From positions 20,874-84,873 of the forward strand of contig CASENC010000048.1 in assembly GCA_949289215.1 (NCBI GenBank): DNA of 64,000 nucleotides, read 5' to 3'. A program made the translations under genes and the position numbers. Position 1 is the first letter of the stretch. Each line of letters begins with the position of its first letter. This DNA comes from an uncultured Bacteroidales bacterium. GTDB taxonomy: Bacteria; Bacteroidota; Bacteroidia; Bacteroidales; Muribaculaceae. The notes under the pieces were generated by a model, which was not told where the DNA came from, ran no database searches, and saw nothing but the letters and a program-made list of their open reading frames with translations. Positions 6,845 through 16,196 of the stretch are shown piece after piece.

Positions 6845-9508
6845 ATGAAAAATGTTTTTTCGATATTAATTGCGATGGTGGCAGGTCTTTCTGTTTTTGC
6901 GCAAAATATTGCCGATACTTTGGGCTTGCGGCTCGAAGAGCAGTATTATGAGTATCCGCAGGAGAAAGTTCACTTGACCACCGACCGCAACCACTACATG
7001 GGGGGCGACACGATATGGTTCCGTGGATTCGTTGTGAGTTCGGCCACGCACGAGCCGGTGTCGGTGAGCAAGTATCTTTACGTGGAGCTGCGGACACCTT
7101 ATAACACTGTTGACCAGCGCATCAAGGTGATTGAGCGCGATGGGGTGTATGCCGGGTATGTTCCTCTCGATATGCGGGTGCCGGAGGGGGACTACACGCT
7201 TGTTGCATACACCAACTTCATGAACAGCGCGGGGGAGGCGTATTTCTTCAAAAAACCGGTTAACATACGCAACGCCTATTCGCTTCGTATGGACTTGTTG
7301 TCGCAGTTCGAATGGGATGACGGCGGCGGGCGGCTTGTGTGCCGCATCGACTACCGCGACCGTACCACGGGCGAGGAGCGCGAACGGAAGTTCACCTACC
7401 GCACGATAAAGGATGCCGACTGGCGGCCGAGCTGGCGCAGGAGCGGTACTGAGACGGTGAAGCTCGACCGCGAGGAGTACATGGCGGGGTGGCTGCTGGT
7501 GATGTGCGACGACTATGCGAAGTACATAAGGTTGCCCAAGAACGAGAGCGAATTCGATGTCACGTTCCACCCCGAAGGTGGCTACTTGGTTCCCGGCGAG
7601 GAGTGCCGCGTTGCGTTCAAGGCTATAGACGGCTACGGCGACGGCATTGAGGTGCAGGGCCGCGTGGTTGATTCGAGTAATAACGAGGTCGTTAAATTTA
7701 AGAGTCTGCACGGCGGGATGGGGGTGCTGACGTTCACTCCACGCCTTGGCGAGGCATACCGCGCGGAATGCGTGGTTCGTGACAGCCTGTCGGCATCGTT
7801 CGACCTGCCGGCGGTTAACGGCAGTGCGGCTGTGGTGTCGGCCGACCTGCGCGGCGACAGCGTGATAGACCTTCGGGTCAAGGGTCGTTGCCCCGGCGAT
7901 GCGATAGTTGCGATACAAGAACGGGGGCTGCTAGTGTATGCCGGTAGGCTTGGCGACCGCATGGAAGCGAGCATTGGTTGCAGCGACTTGCAGAGCGGCG
8001 TGGTGCAGGTGCTGCTGCTTGACGGCGGGCTGAATGCCTTGAGCGAGCGGTTGTTGTTTGTCCGTGCCGCCGACACCTGCACTGCGGTGGTAGCACCTGT
8101 GCGACCGACCTATGGCAACCGTGATAAGGTGATACTGAACTTGCGGCTTGACGGTTACGCCGATGCGGAGGGCGACGTAGCCGTGTCGGTTACCGACCGC
8201 CTGTTTGGCGATGAGACCGGTGGCGTCAACATACTGTCGAACCTGCTGTTGCAATCAGAATTGAGGGGATATATAGAAAATCCTGCGTATTACTTTGAAG
8301 CCGATGACAGTGTGCGTCGAGCTGCGCTCGATGCGCTGCTTTTGACGCAGGGTTGGCGACGGTATGACATACCGGCCTCGCTACGTGGTGAGTATCAATA
8401 TCCGACTGCATCGATAGAGAAGAGTCAGCAGATAAGCGGCACAGTGAAGAGCCTGTGGCGCGGTAAGCCGCTTGCCGATGCCACGGTGAAGATACTATCG
8501 AAGAAGTTAGGCTTTGCCCGTGCAGTGAAGACCGATAGCGTGGGGCGATTCTGTTTTGAAGGCTTTGATAACAGTGATGGTGCTACTTATGAGTTGGAAG
8601 CCGTGAACAAGAAAAGCCGCGCCGAGGGCAGTGTGGAAATAAATCCTGAATTGTTTCCTTCTGTAAATCCGATAAATGTGACCGCAGGCGATATTGAAAC
8701 TATGGCAACTTCAGAAGGAGATAACGATTTGTCGGCTGAATTAATGCGCTTGTCGGCATCGGGAGTTTACAATGTAATTCTTAATGAAATTGTGATTGAG
8801 GGTGCCAAAGTTGCTGAGAGGGAAAAGTCGGTTATGGATGTTGTGGCACTGAAGTCGCTTGACAGCGATTATATGGAGGGGAAAGGATATACTTCGCTTG
8901 AAGAGGCCATTCGTGAAATTCCGGGTGTCAGGATTACCGGCAATAACGATATTGTATATCGTAACAAGAAAGTGACGGTAGTCATTGACAACGTGCCATA
9001 TTATAGCGTAAGGCAGAAAGCCGGATCAACGACATTTGGGTTTGTTGATGACAACAGTGACGGATTGTTGTACAGCGAAGGGTTGTTGACCGAAATCGAA
9101 TCGTTATATCCTTTTGATATGATAGAGCGTGTTGACTTTTTGCGGCCTGAAGTTGCTGTAATCTATGGAAATTGCGCCGGTGGTGCATTAGCAATAACTT
9201 TGAAAGATGGAACCCAAAAAGTCGATGAGAAGAGCCAAGGTATTAAATATTTCCGTCCGCTTGGCTACCAGCAACCTGCTGAGTTTTACAGTCCCAAGTA
9301 TGCCAAGGATTTTGGCAACAACTCTGATGGCGGCGACCTGCGCAGCACGGTTTACTGGAACCCCAACGTGAAGATTGATGCCGAGGGCAATGCCATGGTG
9401 GAATTTTATGCCAACGACAACCGTAACACCCGTTATGATGTGGTGGTGGAAGGAATAACTCGCGACGGTGAATTGGTGCGAACTACTACGCAAATCCGAA
9501 AACGATAA
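6845..9508 (+). CDS. MG-domain/TonB-plug envelope protein 1 of lanthipeptide locus
   Basis: 887 residues with a signal peptide ending GLSVFAQ. An N-terminal macroglobulin-like (MG2) domain, about 30-130, carries EKVHLTTDRNHYMGGDTIWFRG; further beta-sandwich regions follow. A carboxypeptidase-regulatory-like repeat lies near 530-610 (ISGTVKSLWRGKPLADATVKIL). A TonB plug-like region near 680-790 has LEEAIREIPGVRITGNNDIVY and VVIDNVPYY. A conserved C-terminal domain begins YQQPAEFYSPKYAKDF. There is no beta-barrel. Such MG2/plug proteins are common in Bacteroidota and poorly understood. Residues 29-600 and the last 80 match the second copy at 10084 closely, while the plug region does not. It stands 120 bp before the precursor gene. 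Confidence 0.8.
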   Translation: MKNVFSILIAMVAGLSVFAQNIADTLGLRLEEQYYEYPQEKVHLTTDRNHYMGGDTIWFRGFVVSSATHEPVSVSKYLYVELRTPYNTVDQRIKVIERDGVYAGYVPLDMRVPEGDYTLVAYTNFMNSAGEAYFFKKPVNIRNAYSLRMDLLSQFEWDDGGGRLVCRIDYRDRTTGEERERKFTYRTIKDADWRPSWRRSGTETVKLDREEYMAGWLLVMCDDYAKYIRLPKNESEFDVTFHPEGGYLVPGEECRVAFKAIDGYGDGIEVQGRVVDSSNNEVVKFKSLHGGMGVLTFTPRLGEAYRAECVVRDSLSASFDLPAVNGSAAVVSADLRGDSVIDLRVKGRCPGDAIVAIQERGLLVYAGRLGDRMEASIGCSDLQSGVVQVLLLDGGLNALSERLLFVRAADTCTAVVAPVRPTYGNRDKVILNLRLDGYADAEGDVAVSVTDRLFGDETGGVNILSNLLLQSELRGYIENPAYYFEADDSVRRAALDALLLTQGWRRYDIPASLRGEYQYPTASIEKSQQISGTVKSLWRGKPLADATVKILSKKLGFARAVKTDSVGRFCFEGFDNSDGATYELEAVNKKSRAEGSVEINPELFPSVNPINVTAGDIETMATSEGDNDLSAELMRLSASGVYNVILNEIVIEGAKVAEREKSVMDVVALKSLDSDYMEGKGYTSLEEAIREIPGVRITGNNDIVYRNKKVTVVIDNVPYYSVRQKAGSTTFGFVDDNSDGLLYSEGLLTEIESLYPFDMIERVDFLRPEVAVIYGNCAGGALAITLKDGTQKVDEKSQGIKYFRPLGYQQPAEFYSPKYAKDFGNNSDGGDLRSTVYWNPNVKIDAEGNAMVEFYANDNRNTRYDVVVEGITRDGELVRTTTQIRKR

Positions 9509-9628
9509 AGTTTGAAAAAAAATAAGCATTGCTGTTAAATATGTGCAAATGCAATATTTATTTGCTGTAAAATGTTGCGGTTTTGTGTGAAATCCATATT
9601 TTGGAAACAAACATTAAAATGTAGTATT

Positions 9629-10072
9629 ATGAAAAAAATCAATAAAAATGACTTGTCGTTGAATAAAGAAACTGTTTCATCTATAAGTGATAATGTCAAT
9701 TCTGATATGCCTCAAACAAGGCAAGTCACCAATTGTTTAGATTGCCGTACTATTTATACTTGCCAAACTAAATGTGAGCAGTTTTCATGCGTAGGCTGTG
9801 AAGAGGCAACTTTTCAAAGTAACTGTATGTGTTTGAGCGACAATATGCCATGTGAAAGTGATGGATGCAATCCCACGGCATCTCAAGCTCTGTGTTGTGA
9901 GCTGCCGCCGGATGTGACAAATAATTGCGAATATAATTCGCTTAAAGTAGATGAATGTCAAGACACGAATGCATGTACAATTGCTCCCGTAGAAACCATG
10001 GCTGCCGGAGAAAATCCTTGTTTGACGGGAGATGAGTGTCCTGTGATTAGGACTGTTAATTGTGACCAATAA
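9629..10072 (+). CDS. Giant Cys-rich class I lanthipeptide precursor
   Basis: 147 residues from the Met at 9629; the frame is open upstream to 9572 but only this start gives a leader. Residues 1-21 (MKKINKNDLSLNKETVSSIS) match the Bacteroidota class I lanthipeptide leader pattern of basic start plus LxLxKET-hydrophobic. The rest contains 18 Cys (36, 39, 45, 49, 54, 57, 66, 68, 75, 80, 89, 90, 100, 110, 116, 131, 137, 145) and 19 Ser/Thr from residue 30 on, interleaved along the whole chain, in an acidic background with no hydrophobic helix. No Gly-Gly site is present. LanC and both LanB parts lie downstream in the same direction. It is several times longer than usual lanthipeptide precursors. 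Alternative: a Cys-rich secreted or metal-binding protein, but it has no signal peptide. Confidence 0.82.
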   Translation: MKKINKNDLSLNKETVSSISDNVNSDMPQTRQVTNCLDCRTIYTCQTKCEQFSCVGCEEATFQSNCMCLSDNMPCESDGCNPTASQALCCELPPDVTNNCEYNSLKVDECQDTNACTIAPVETMAAGENPCLTGDECPVIRTVNCDQ

Positions 10073-10083
10073 AAAGGTTTAAT

Positions 10084-12822
10084 ATGAAAAAGATATTTAC
10101 AATATTGGCAGCGGTGTCGATGGTGTTTGCTGTTTTTGCGCAGGGGCTATCCGATACGTTGCGAATGCGGCTCGAAAAGCAGTATTACGAGTATCCGCAG
10201 GAGAAGGTTCACATGACGACCGACCGCAACCATTATATGGGAGGCGATACTATATGGTTCCGTGGGTTCGTTGTGAGTTCGGCCACGCATGAGCCTGTTT
10301 CGGTGAGCAAATATCTGTATGTTGAGCTGCGAACACCTTACAACACAGTTGACCAACGTATCAAGGTGATTGAGCGTGACGGGGTTTATGCCGGGTATGT
10401 TCCGCTTGATATGCGGGTGCCAGAGGGTGACTACACGCTTGTGGCGTACACCAACTTCATGAACAGCGCAGGGGAGGCATATTTTTTCAAGAAGCCGGTG
10501 AACATACGCAACGCCTATTCGCTGCGTATGGACTTGTCGTCGCAGTTCGAGTGGGAGGATGGCGGCGAACGGCTTGTGTGCCGCATCGACTACCGCGACC
10601 GTGTCACAGGCGAGGAGCGTGAGCGCAAGTTCACCTACCGCACGATAAAGGATGGAGACTGGCGTGAGAGCTGGCGTAAGAGTGGTACGGAGACGGTGAA
10701 GCTCGATCGCGAGGAGTACATGTCGGGCTGGTTGCTTGTGATGTGCGACGACTATGCCAAGTACATAAGATTGCCCAAGAACGAGGGTGGGTTTGATGTC
10801 ACGTTCCACCCCGAGGGCGGCTACTTGGTGCCCGGGGAGGAGTGCCGTGTTGCGTTCAAGGCGATAGACAGTTACGGCGACGGGATTGCAGTGCATGGCC
10901 GTGTGATTGATTCAAAAAATAACGAAGTAGCTATATTTGAGAGCCTGCACGGTGGTATGGGAGTGCTGACGTTCACGCCGCGCCTTGGTGAGGCATACCG
11001 TGCTGAATGTGTTGCCCGTGACAGCCTGACGGCATTGTTTGCCTTGCCGTTGGTGAATGACAGTGCGGTAGTCGTGTCGGCCGACTTGTGCGGTGACGGC
11101 ATAATAGACCTCCGGGTCAAGGGTCGCTGCCCCGGTGATGCTATAATTGCGATACAGGAACGAGGACTGCTGGTGTATGCCGGCAGTCTTGACGGCCGCA
11201 GGGAAGCGAGCATCGACTGTGGCGGCTTACAAAGCGGAGTGGTTCAGGTGCTTCTTCTCGACGGCAGTTTGAACGCGCTGAGCGAGCGGTTGTTGTTTGT
11301 CAGGGCATCCGACACCGACAGTTGCACTGCGACAGTCGCGCCGGCGAGGCCGACCTATGGCAACCGGGACAAGGTTATACTGAACCTGCGGCTTGACGGT
11401 TATACCAATGCCGAGGGGGATGTTGCCGTATCGGTTACCGACCGTTTGTTTGGCGATGAGACGGGCGGCGGCAACATACTGTCGAATCTGTTGCTGCAAT
11501 CGGAGTTGCGTGGTTATATAGAAAATCCGGCGTATTATTTTGAGGCGAATGACAGCGCACGGCGAGCCGCGCTCGATGCGCTGCTGCTGACGCAAGGATG
11601 GCGGCGTTACGACATACCGGCCTCGCTGCGCGGCGAGTACCAGTACCCGACTGCAGCGATAGAGAAGAGCCAGCAGATAAGCGGCACGGTCAAGAGCCTG
11701 TGGCGCGGCAAGCCGCTTGCCGATGCCTCGGTGAAGATACTGTCGAAGAAGTTGGGCTTTGCCCGTGCGGTGAAGACCGACAGCGTGGGCAGGTTCTACT
11801 TCAAGGGCTTTGACAACGCAGATGGTGCAACTTATCAGTTGGAGGCCGTGAACAAGAATGGCAACACCGAGAGCAACGTGGAGATAGATTATGACATATA
11901 TCCGGTCATAGAACCGATAGATGGCATTGTAGATTATAAATCGACTGATAATGAAGATGTTGTTAATAATGATGACTCGGTTGAACAAATGCGGCTTTCG
12001 GCATCGGGCGTTTATAATATAATATTAAACGAGCTTGTTGTGGAGGGGCATGCTCCACAATTTGGAGACAAATCCATAACCGAAATAATGGCAAGCAAGA
12101 CATTCGACGGGGATTATTTTGAAAAAGAAGGCGTTACCACTTTAGAAGAAATAATAAGGAAATTGCCAGGCGTGATAGTAAAGGGCAACGGAGATGTGGT
12201 TTACCGTAACAGGCCGGTAATGTTCTTGGTCGATGAAATGGTGTTCTCCCTGGCGGGAACTTCCGATGCTGCCGACATAGTTGCGAATTACGGTGAAAAC
12301 CGCCGCCGCCGTGCCCGTGCTGGCGGTGGGGCAGTGGCCGAGGCATCATTTGCGGCGGCCATGCGGGCACTTTCTTATCCCACCTCCTCTCGTGGTATGT
12401 TGAGGGAGGTGGAAGATGCAATACCCTTCGACATGATAAAGCAGGTATCATTCTTGCCGCCGAATGCCACCTTGACATTCTCAATGGAAGGCAATGCGGC
12501 TATTTCCATAGACCTGAAGGAGGGTGCTGAAATAGGAGACGAGAAACCTTACGGCATGAAATATATCACTCCGCTCGGCTACCAGCAGCCTGCCGAGTTC
12601 TACAGCCCCAAGTATGCCAAGGATTTCGGCAACAGCTCCGACGGAGGCGACCTGCGTAGCACGGTTTATTGGAATCCCGACGTGAAGATTGATGCCGACG
12701 GCAATGCCATGGTGGAATTTTATGCCAATGACAACCGTAACACCCGTTACGATGTGGTGGTGGAGGGTGTGACCCGTGGCGGAGAATTGGTGCAAGCCAC
12801 CACGCAAATACGTAAACGGTAA
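10084..12822 (+). CDS. MG-domain/TonB-plug envelope protein 2 of lanthipeptide locus
   Basis: 912 residues, signal peptide ending AVFAQ, same architecture as the protein at 6845: MG2-like N-terminal domain, beta-sandwich region, regulatory-like repeat (KGKPLAD-type, here RGKPLADASVKIL), plug-like region (LEEIIRKLPGVIVKGNGDVVY) and conserved C-terminal domain. The plug region is different and carries an insert with an Arg/Gly/Ala-rich stretch (ENRRRRARAGGG) not present in copy 1. The two genes differ at many synonymous sites where the proteins are identical, so the similarity is maintained by selection rather than by a very recent copy. It starts 11 bp after the precursor gene and ends 12 bp before LanC, placing it inside the biosynthetic operon. 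Confidence 0.82.
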   Translation: MKKIFTILAAVSMVFAVFAQGLSDTLRMRLEKQYYEYPQEKVHMTTDRNHYMGGDTIWFRGFVVSSATHEPVSVSKYLYVELRTPYNTVDQRIKVIERDGVYAGYVPLDMRVPEGDYTLVAYTNFMNSAGEAYFFKKPVNIRNAYSLRMDLSSQFEWEDGGERLVCRIDYRDRVTGEERERKFTYRTIKDGDWRESWRKSGTETVKLDREEYMSGWLLVMCDDYAKYIRLPKNEGGFDVTFHPEGGYLVPGEECRVAFKAIDSYGDGIAVHGRVIDSKNNEVAIFESLHGGMGVLTFTPRLGEAYRAECVARDSLTALFALPLVNDSAVVVSADLCGDGIIDLRVKGRCPGDAIIAIQERGLLVYAGSLDGRREASIDCGGLQSGVVQVLLLDGSLNALSERLLFVRASDTDSCTATVAPARPTYGNRDKVILNLRLDGYTNAEGDVAVSVTDRLFGDETGGGNILSNLLLQSELRGYIENPAYYFEANDSARRAALDALLLTQGWRRYDIPASLRGEYQYPTAAIEKSQQISGTVKSLWRGKPLADASVKILSKKLGFARAVKTDSVGRFYFKGFDNADGATYQLEAVNKNGNTESNVEIDYDIYPVIEPIDGIVDYKSTDNEDVVNNDDSVEQMRLSASGVYNIILNELVVEGHAPQFGDKSITEIMASKTFDGDYFEKEGVTTLEEIIRKLPGVIVKGNGDVVYRNRPVMFLVDEMVFSLAGTSDAADIVANYGENRRRRARAGGGAVAEASFAAAMRALSYPTSSRGMLREVEDAIPFDMIKQVSFLPPNATLTFSMEGNAAISIDLKEGAEIGDEKPYGMKYITPLGYQQPAEFYSPKYAKDFGNSSDGGDLRSTVYWNPDVKIDADGNAMVEFYANDNRNTRYDVVVEGVTRGGELVQATTQIRKR

Positions 12823-12834
12823 AAATGTGACTCA

Positions 12835-14019
12835 ATGGATGGCATTCGCAATGATATATTGCACGACTTGGCCGGGCAAGTTGCCGGCAGGTTGCAAGCA
12901 AAACGGTATTGCAATTACAGTTTGCTTGGCAGCGACTTCGGGGAAATAATGTTCTTGTATTATTATTCCAAAATTGAAGAACGGTATGAGGCCATAGCCG
13001 ATGGGTTGCTTGACAAGATGTTTGCCTCGATTGGCAGCCTGCCCGTTTGGGGAACATATTGTTCAGGATTTGCCGGAATGGGAGTCGGCCTGTCGATATT
13101 GGAGGCTGATGGTTTCATTGAAGGGGTAAGCGAAGCTTTGGCTGAGCTTGACAGCCGCATCGATGCTACATTTGATGAATTTATTGGCGAAGGCAAGATT
13201 GATTTCCTGCATGGGTATTCAGGCTATGCGCTATATTATTTGCAGCGGTATGCAAATGATGCGGTTTATGCCAAAAGCCGAATAATAGTAATGGTCGATG
13301 CATTGCGGAGGCAGGCTATTGAGCAGGGTGATGCCATAAAATGGCAGTTCAGTGACGAGCCTGAAAAAAAGTTCAACATATCGCTGTCGCATGGAATGTC
13401 GAGCGTAGTTGTAGTGCTTTGCAAAATCCTCAATTCAATAGCTTTGGATACAGAAGAACGGGAACAGGTAACGTGGTTGATAACCGGTGCCGTGAATTAC
13501 ATTCTCATGCAGCGCATCGACCAAGAAATGCATGGCAGTTGGTTTGTATCAACTTCCTTGGAATGCGAGCCGCAAGTGCGGCGCAGCCGCCTTGGCTGGT
13601 GCTATGGCGACCTTGGTGTGGCTGTTGCACTGCTTGATGCAGCCGAGGCGTTGCATCGCGACGATTGGCGGCAAACGGCTATGTCGGTACTTGAATATGC
13701 CGCGATCAGCCGACGCAATCCTGCCATGAATGCCGTGTATGACGCAGGTTTGTGCCACGGAGCCACGGGAATAGCGCAGGTGTTTAAAACCATGTCGGAA
13801 CGCACATCGTCTCCAGTTTTGGCCAATACTTGGAAGTATTGGGATAATGTGGTGATTAAAAACGTAAAAAGAGTAGAAGGAAAATATGAATACCGTTTTT
13901 ACAATTCACTTGAAAATCGGTTTGAACATAGGGTCGGCTTGCTCGATGGCAGTGCAGGAGTGGGTATGTATTTGCTCAAAACAGGGAATGTATTGCCACG
14001 GTTGTTGATAATAGATTAG
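12835..14019 (+). CDS. lanC: Lanthionine synthetase C-like cyclase
   Basis: 394 residues, alpha-toroid LanC family. Zinc ligands are visible as Cys256 in GWCYGDLG and Cys307-His308 in GLCHGATG; the general acid/base His is His186 in SHGMSS. Repeated Gly motifs (GFAGMGVGLS, DFLHGYSGYAL, LLDGSAGVGMY) mark the toroid repeats. LanC adds Cys thiols to dehydroalanine/dehydrobutyrine to form (methyl)lanthionine rings in the cytosol. All key residues are present, so it should be active. It sits between the second MG/plug gene (12-bp gap) and the LanB gene (11-bp gap). A start at 12835 is the first Met in frame after the previous gene. Confidence 0.93.
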   Translation: MDGIRNDILHDLAGQVAGRLQAKRYCNYSLLGSDFGEIMFLYYYSKIEERYEAIADGLLDKMFASIGSLPVWGTYCSGFAGMGVGLSILEADGFIEGVSEALAELDSRIDATFDEFIGEGKIDFLHGYSGYALYYLQRYANDAVYAKSRIIVMVDALRRQAIEQGDAIKWQFSDEPEKKFNISLSHGMSSVVVVLCKILNSIALDTEEREQVTWLITGAVNYILMQRIDQEMHGSWFVSTSLECEPQVRRSRLGWCYGDLGVAVALLDAAEALHRDDWRQTAMSVLEYAAISRRNPAMNAVYDAGLCHGATGIAQVFKTMSERTSSPVLANTWKYWDNVVIKNVKRVEGKYEYRFYNSLENRFEHRVGLLDGSAGVGMYLLKTGNVLPRLLIID

Positions 14020-14030
14020 TATAGTGTACC

Positions 14031-16196
14031 ATGAAATATGCTTATACCGACCGTATTGTGATGCGAGTTCCTCGTTTTCCCGAAAATTATATCCACAGGG
14101 CATTGGCCGATGAAAATTTTTTCGAGTTGGTGATTGCAAGCGACGATTTCAAGGCGGCAGTTTACCTTGCATCGCCATCGTTGAGCGCAGAGCATGAAAA
14201 ATACCTTTCCGGGCGATTGTCGGCAAAAGATAGTGCAAGATTGAAAAACGCATTGCTGAAATACCTTGGCCGTATGTCAACACGTTGCACCCCATTTGCG
14301 ACCTTTGCCGCGTGTGCCGCCGTGGAAGTCGGCAATGAAGATAGCATAGTGCTTTCGCAGGAAGTAAAAACCTGCTCGCGCCCCGATATGCTTTACTTGT
14401 GTTCGTTGTCACAGGTATTGCAAGTGAAAATGAGGCGCAGCCTTCGCTACCGTGCAAATTCCACACTTTACCGCATTGGCGGCAGTGTGAGGTATGTGTC
14501 GTGCAGGTATTTGCCAAATGGGCGTTCGTATTCCATTGAGCAGGTCAAAAACTCGGGGTTGCTTGCTTTTGTGCTGAAATTGTGCCAAAATGGATATGTT
14601 GGCTATGGTGAAATAGTTAAAAGTGTAATCGGCAATTATGATGCAGGTGAAAAGGAAATAGAGCATTATGTTGATGACTTGATTGACAATCAGTTGATTG
14701 TAGGCGAAATAGAGCCATTTGTCACGGGTGATGATTATCTTTTGTTCTTGCAGGCCAATGTTGGTGCGGAGTTTAAGGCCGATATTGATGCAATAGCCGA
14801 TGCCGTTGCTGCAATCGACAAATGCGAAGGTGTGGCGACGTATGCAAAGTGCTATGATGAAATAGCCATTATGCTTGGCAAGTATGGCATAAAATGCGAC
14901 AAGAAATATGTGGTACAGACCGATTCGTTCAGGCCGCTAAAACATGGTATTGTTTCAAAGCAGATTACCGACCAGCTTGGCGAATGCATGACGCTGATGG
15001 CCAAAATAACCTCACGACACGAAGTTGCCAATATTGTGGATTTCTGTCACAGGTTTGAACAGCGTTACGAGGCTCGCGAAGTGGGGTTGCTTGAGGCTTT
15101 GGATCCCGATGTGGGCATAGGGTACATCGTCAATAACGACCGCATTCCGAATCCTTTGATTGCAGGGTTGCGCCTGCCACAGGCACAGCAACGGCAAATG
15201 GGGCAACTGTCATTGACCCCGATAGTGAAAATTCTGTTGCAGAAAATAATGGATTTCAACGCTGAAACAGACAATGCCATAGAATTGACCGATGACGATG
15301 TGCGTGGGCTTGGTGCCGACTTTGGCGACCTGCCATTGTCTATGGCGGCGTTTTTCAGGGTTGTAGGTAAAAATGTCGATGGTACATACAGGCTTGCCGA
15401 TGTGCATTTCTCGGGAGCATCGGCTGCCAATATGCTGAGCCGTTTTGCATACGAAGAAACCATAAGACCGATAGTGCAAACTATTGCCCAAAGGGAAGAG
15501 GCTGCCGTGAATGGTGTCATAGTCGCTGAGATTGCCCATATATCGGAGTCACGTACCGGCAACATACTTTTTCGCCCACATATCAGGGATTATGAAATAA
15601 CCTATCTTACCGGCAGTACACTTGATGATGAACACGTGATACCGGCGAGCGACTTGCTAGTGTCGGTGAAAGGACGGAAGGTGGTGCTACGGTCGCGGAG
15701 ACTGCAAAAGGAGATTATTCCACGGTTAACGTCAGCTCATAACTACAAGGGTAAAACCACTCCATTGTATCGTTTTCTATGTGATTTGCAAAACCAATCG
15801 GGCAGGGCATCGCTATATTTCAGCTGGGGTGGACTTGAGGCTGTGTATGACTATCTGCCTTGTGTCATATATAAACAAAATATTTTGTCTCCTGCGAGGT
15901 GGACTTTGGTAAAAGAGAAGTTCATGGGGAAGAGGACGGCATCGGTCGATATGGATAAAGTGCGGTCGTGGAGGGCTGCCAAGCGGTTGCCGAGGGAGGT
16001 TAATCTTGTCGTGGGTGATAACAAGCTGTATATCGACCTTGAAAACGTCACGAGTGTCAGCTTGTTGGCCGCGGAGGTGTCGAAGTTAGGCAAATTTGTG
16101 CTTGAGGAATATTTTCCTTGCGAGGATTATGTGGTTGATGAACAGGGAAACTGTTATGCAAATGAATTCGTAATGCCATACGTGAAAATACCATGA
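14031..16196 (+). CDS. lanB: Lantibiotic dehydratase, glutamylation part
   Basis: 721 residues matching the N-terminal glutamylation domain of LanB (Lant_dehydr_N). The conserved block RMSTRCTPFATFAA lies at 81-94, with further family features (e.g. TGNILFRPHIRDYEITYL near 510-530 and VSVKGRKVVLRS). The enzyme uses glutamyl-tRNA to glutamylate Ser/Thr of the precursor. Full-length class I LanB is about 1000 residues; here the elimination domain is a separate gene that overlaps by 4 bp (ATGA at 16193). Such splitting is known from thiopeptide clusters and from the pinensin cluster of Chitinophaga. Only one precursor gene is seen nearby. Confidence 0.92.
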   Translation: MKYAYTDRIVMRVPRFPENYIHRALADENFFELVIASDDFKAAVYLASPSLSAEHEKYLSGRLSAKDSARLKNALLKYLGRMSTRCTPFATFAACAAVEVGNEDSIVLSQEVKTCSRPDMLYLCSLSQVLQVKMRRSLRYRANSTLYRIGGSVRYVSCRYLPNGRSYSIEQVKNSGLLAFVLKLCQNGYVGYGEIVKSVIGNYDAGEKEIEHYVDDLIDNQLIVGEIEPFVTGDDYLLFLQANVGAEFKADIDAIADAVAAIDKCEGVATYAKCYDEIAIMLGKYGIKCDKKYVVQTDSFRPLKHGIVSKQITDQLGECMTLMAKITSRHEVANIVDFCHRFEQRYEAREVGLLEALDPDVGIGYIVNNDRIPNPLIAGLRLPQAQQRQMGQLSLTPIVKILLQKIMDFNAETDNAIELTDDDVRGLGADFGDLPLSMAAFFRVVGKNVDGTYRLADVHFSGASAANMLSRFAYEETIRPIVQTIAQREEAAVNGVIVAEIAHISESRTGNILFRPHIRDYEITYLTGSTLDDEHVIPASDLLVSVKGRKVVLRSRRLQKEIIPRLTSAHNYKGKTTPLYRFLCDLQNQSGRASLYFSWGGLEAVYDYLPCVIYKQNILSPARWTLVKEKFMGKRTASVDMDKVRSWRAAKRLPREVNLVVGDNKLYIDLENVTSVSLLAAEVSKLGKFVLEEYFPCEDYVVDEQGNCYANEFVMPYVKIP

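Noticed and set aside
7633-8082. Long antisense frames over the MG/plug genes
   Set aside because: They are complements of GC-rich coding sequence, rich in Arg/Ser/Pro/His, with no family signature.
9629-10072. Metallothionein-like or ferredoxin-like protein
   Set aside because: The Cys spacing is irregular and not CxxCxxC-type, a lanthipeptide leader is present, and LanB/LanC genes are in the same operon.
11598-11813. Short plus-strand frame inside MG/plug gene 2
   Set aside because: Out-of-frame shadow of the conserved coding sequence, with no features of its own.
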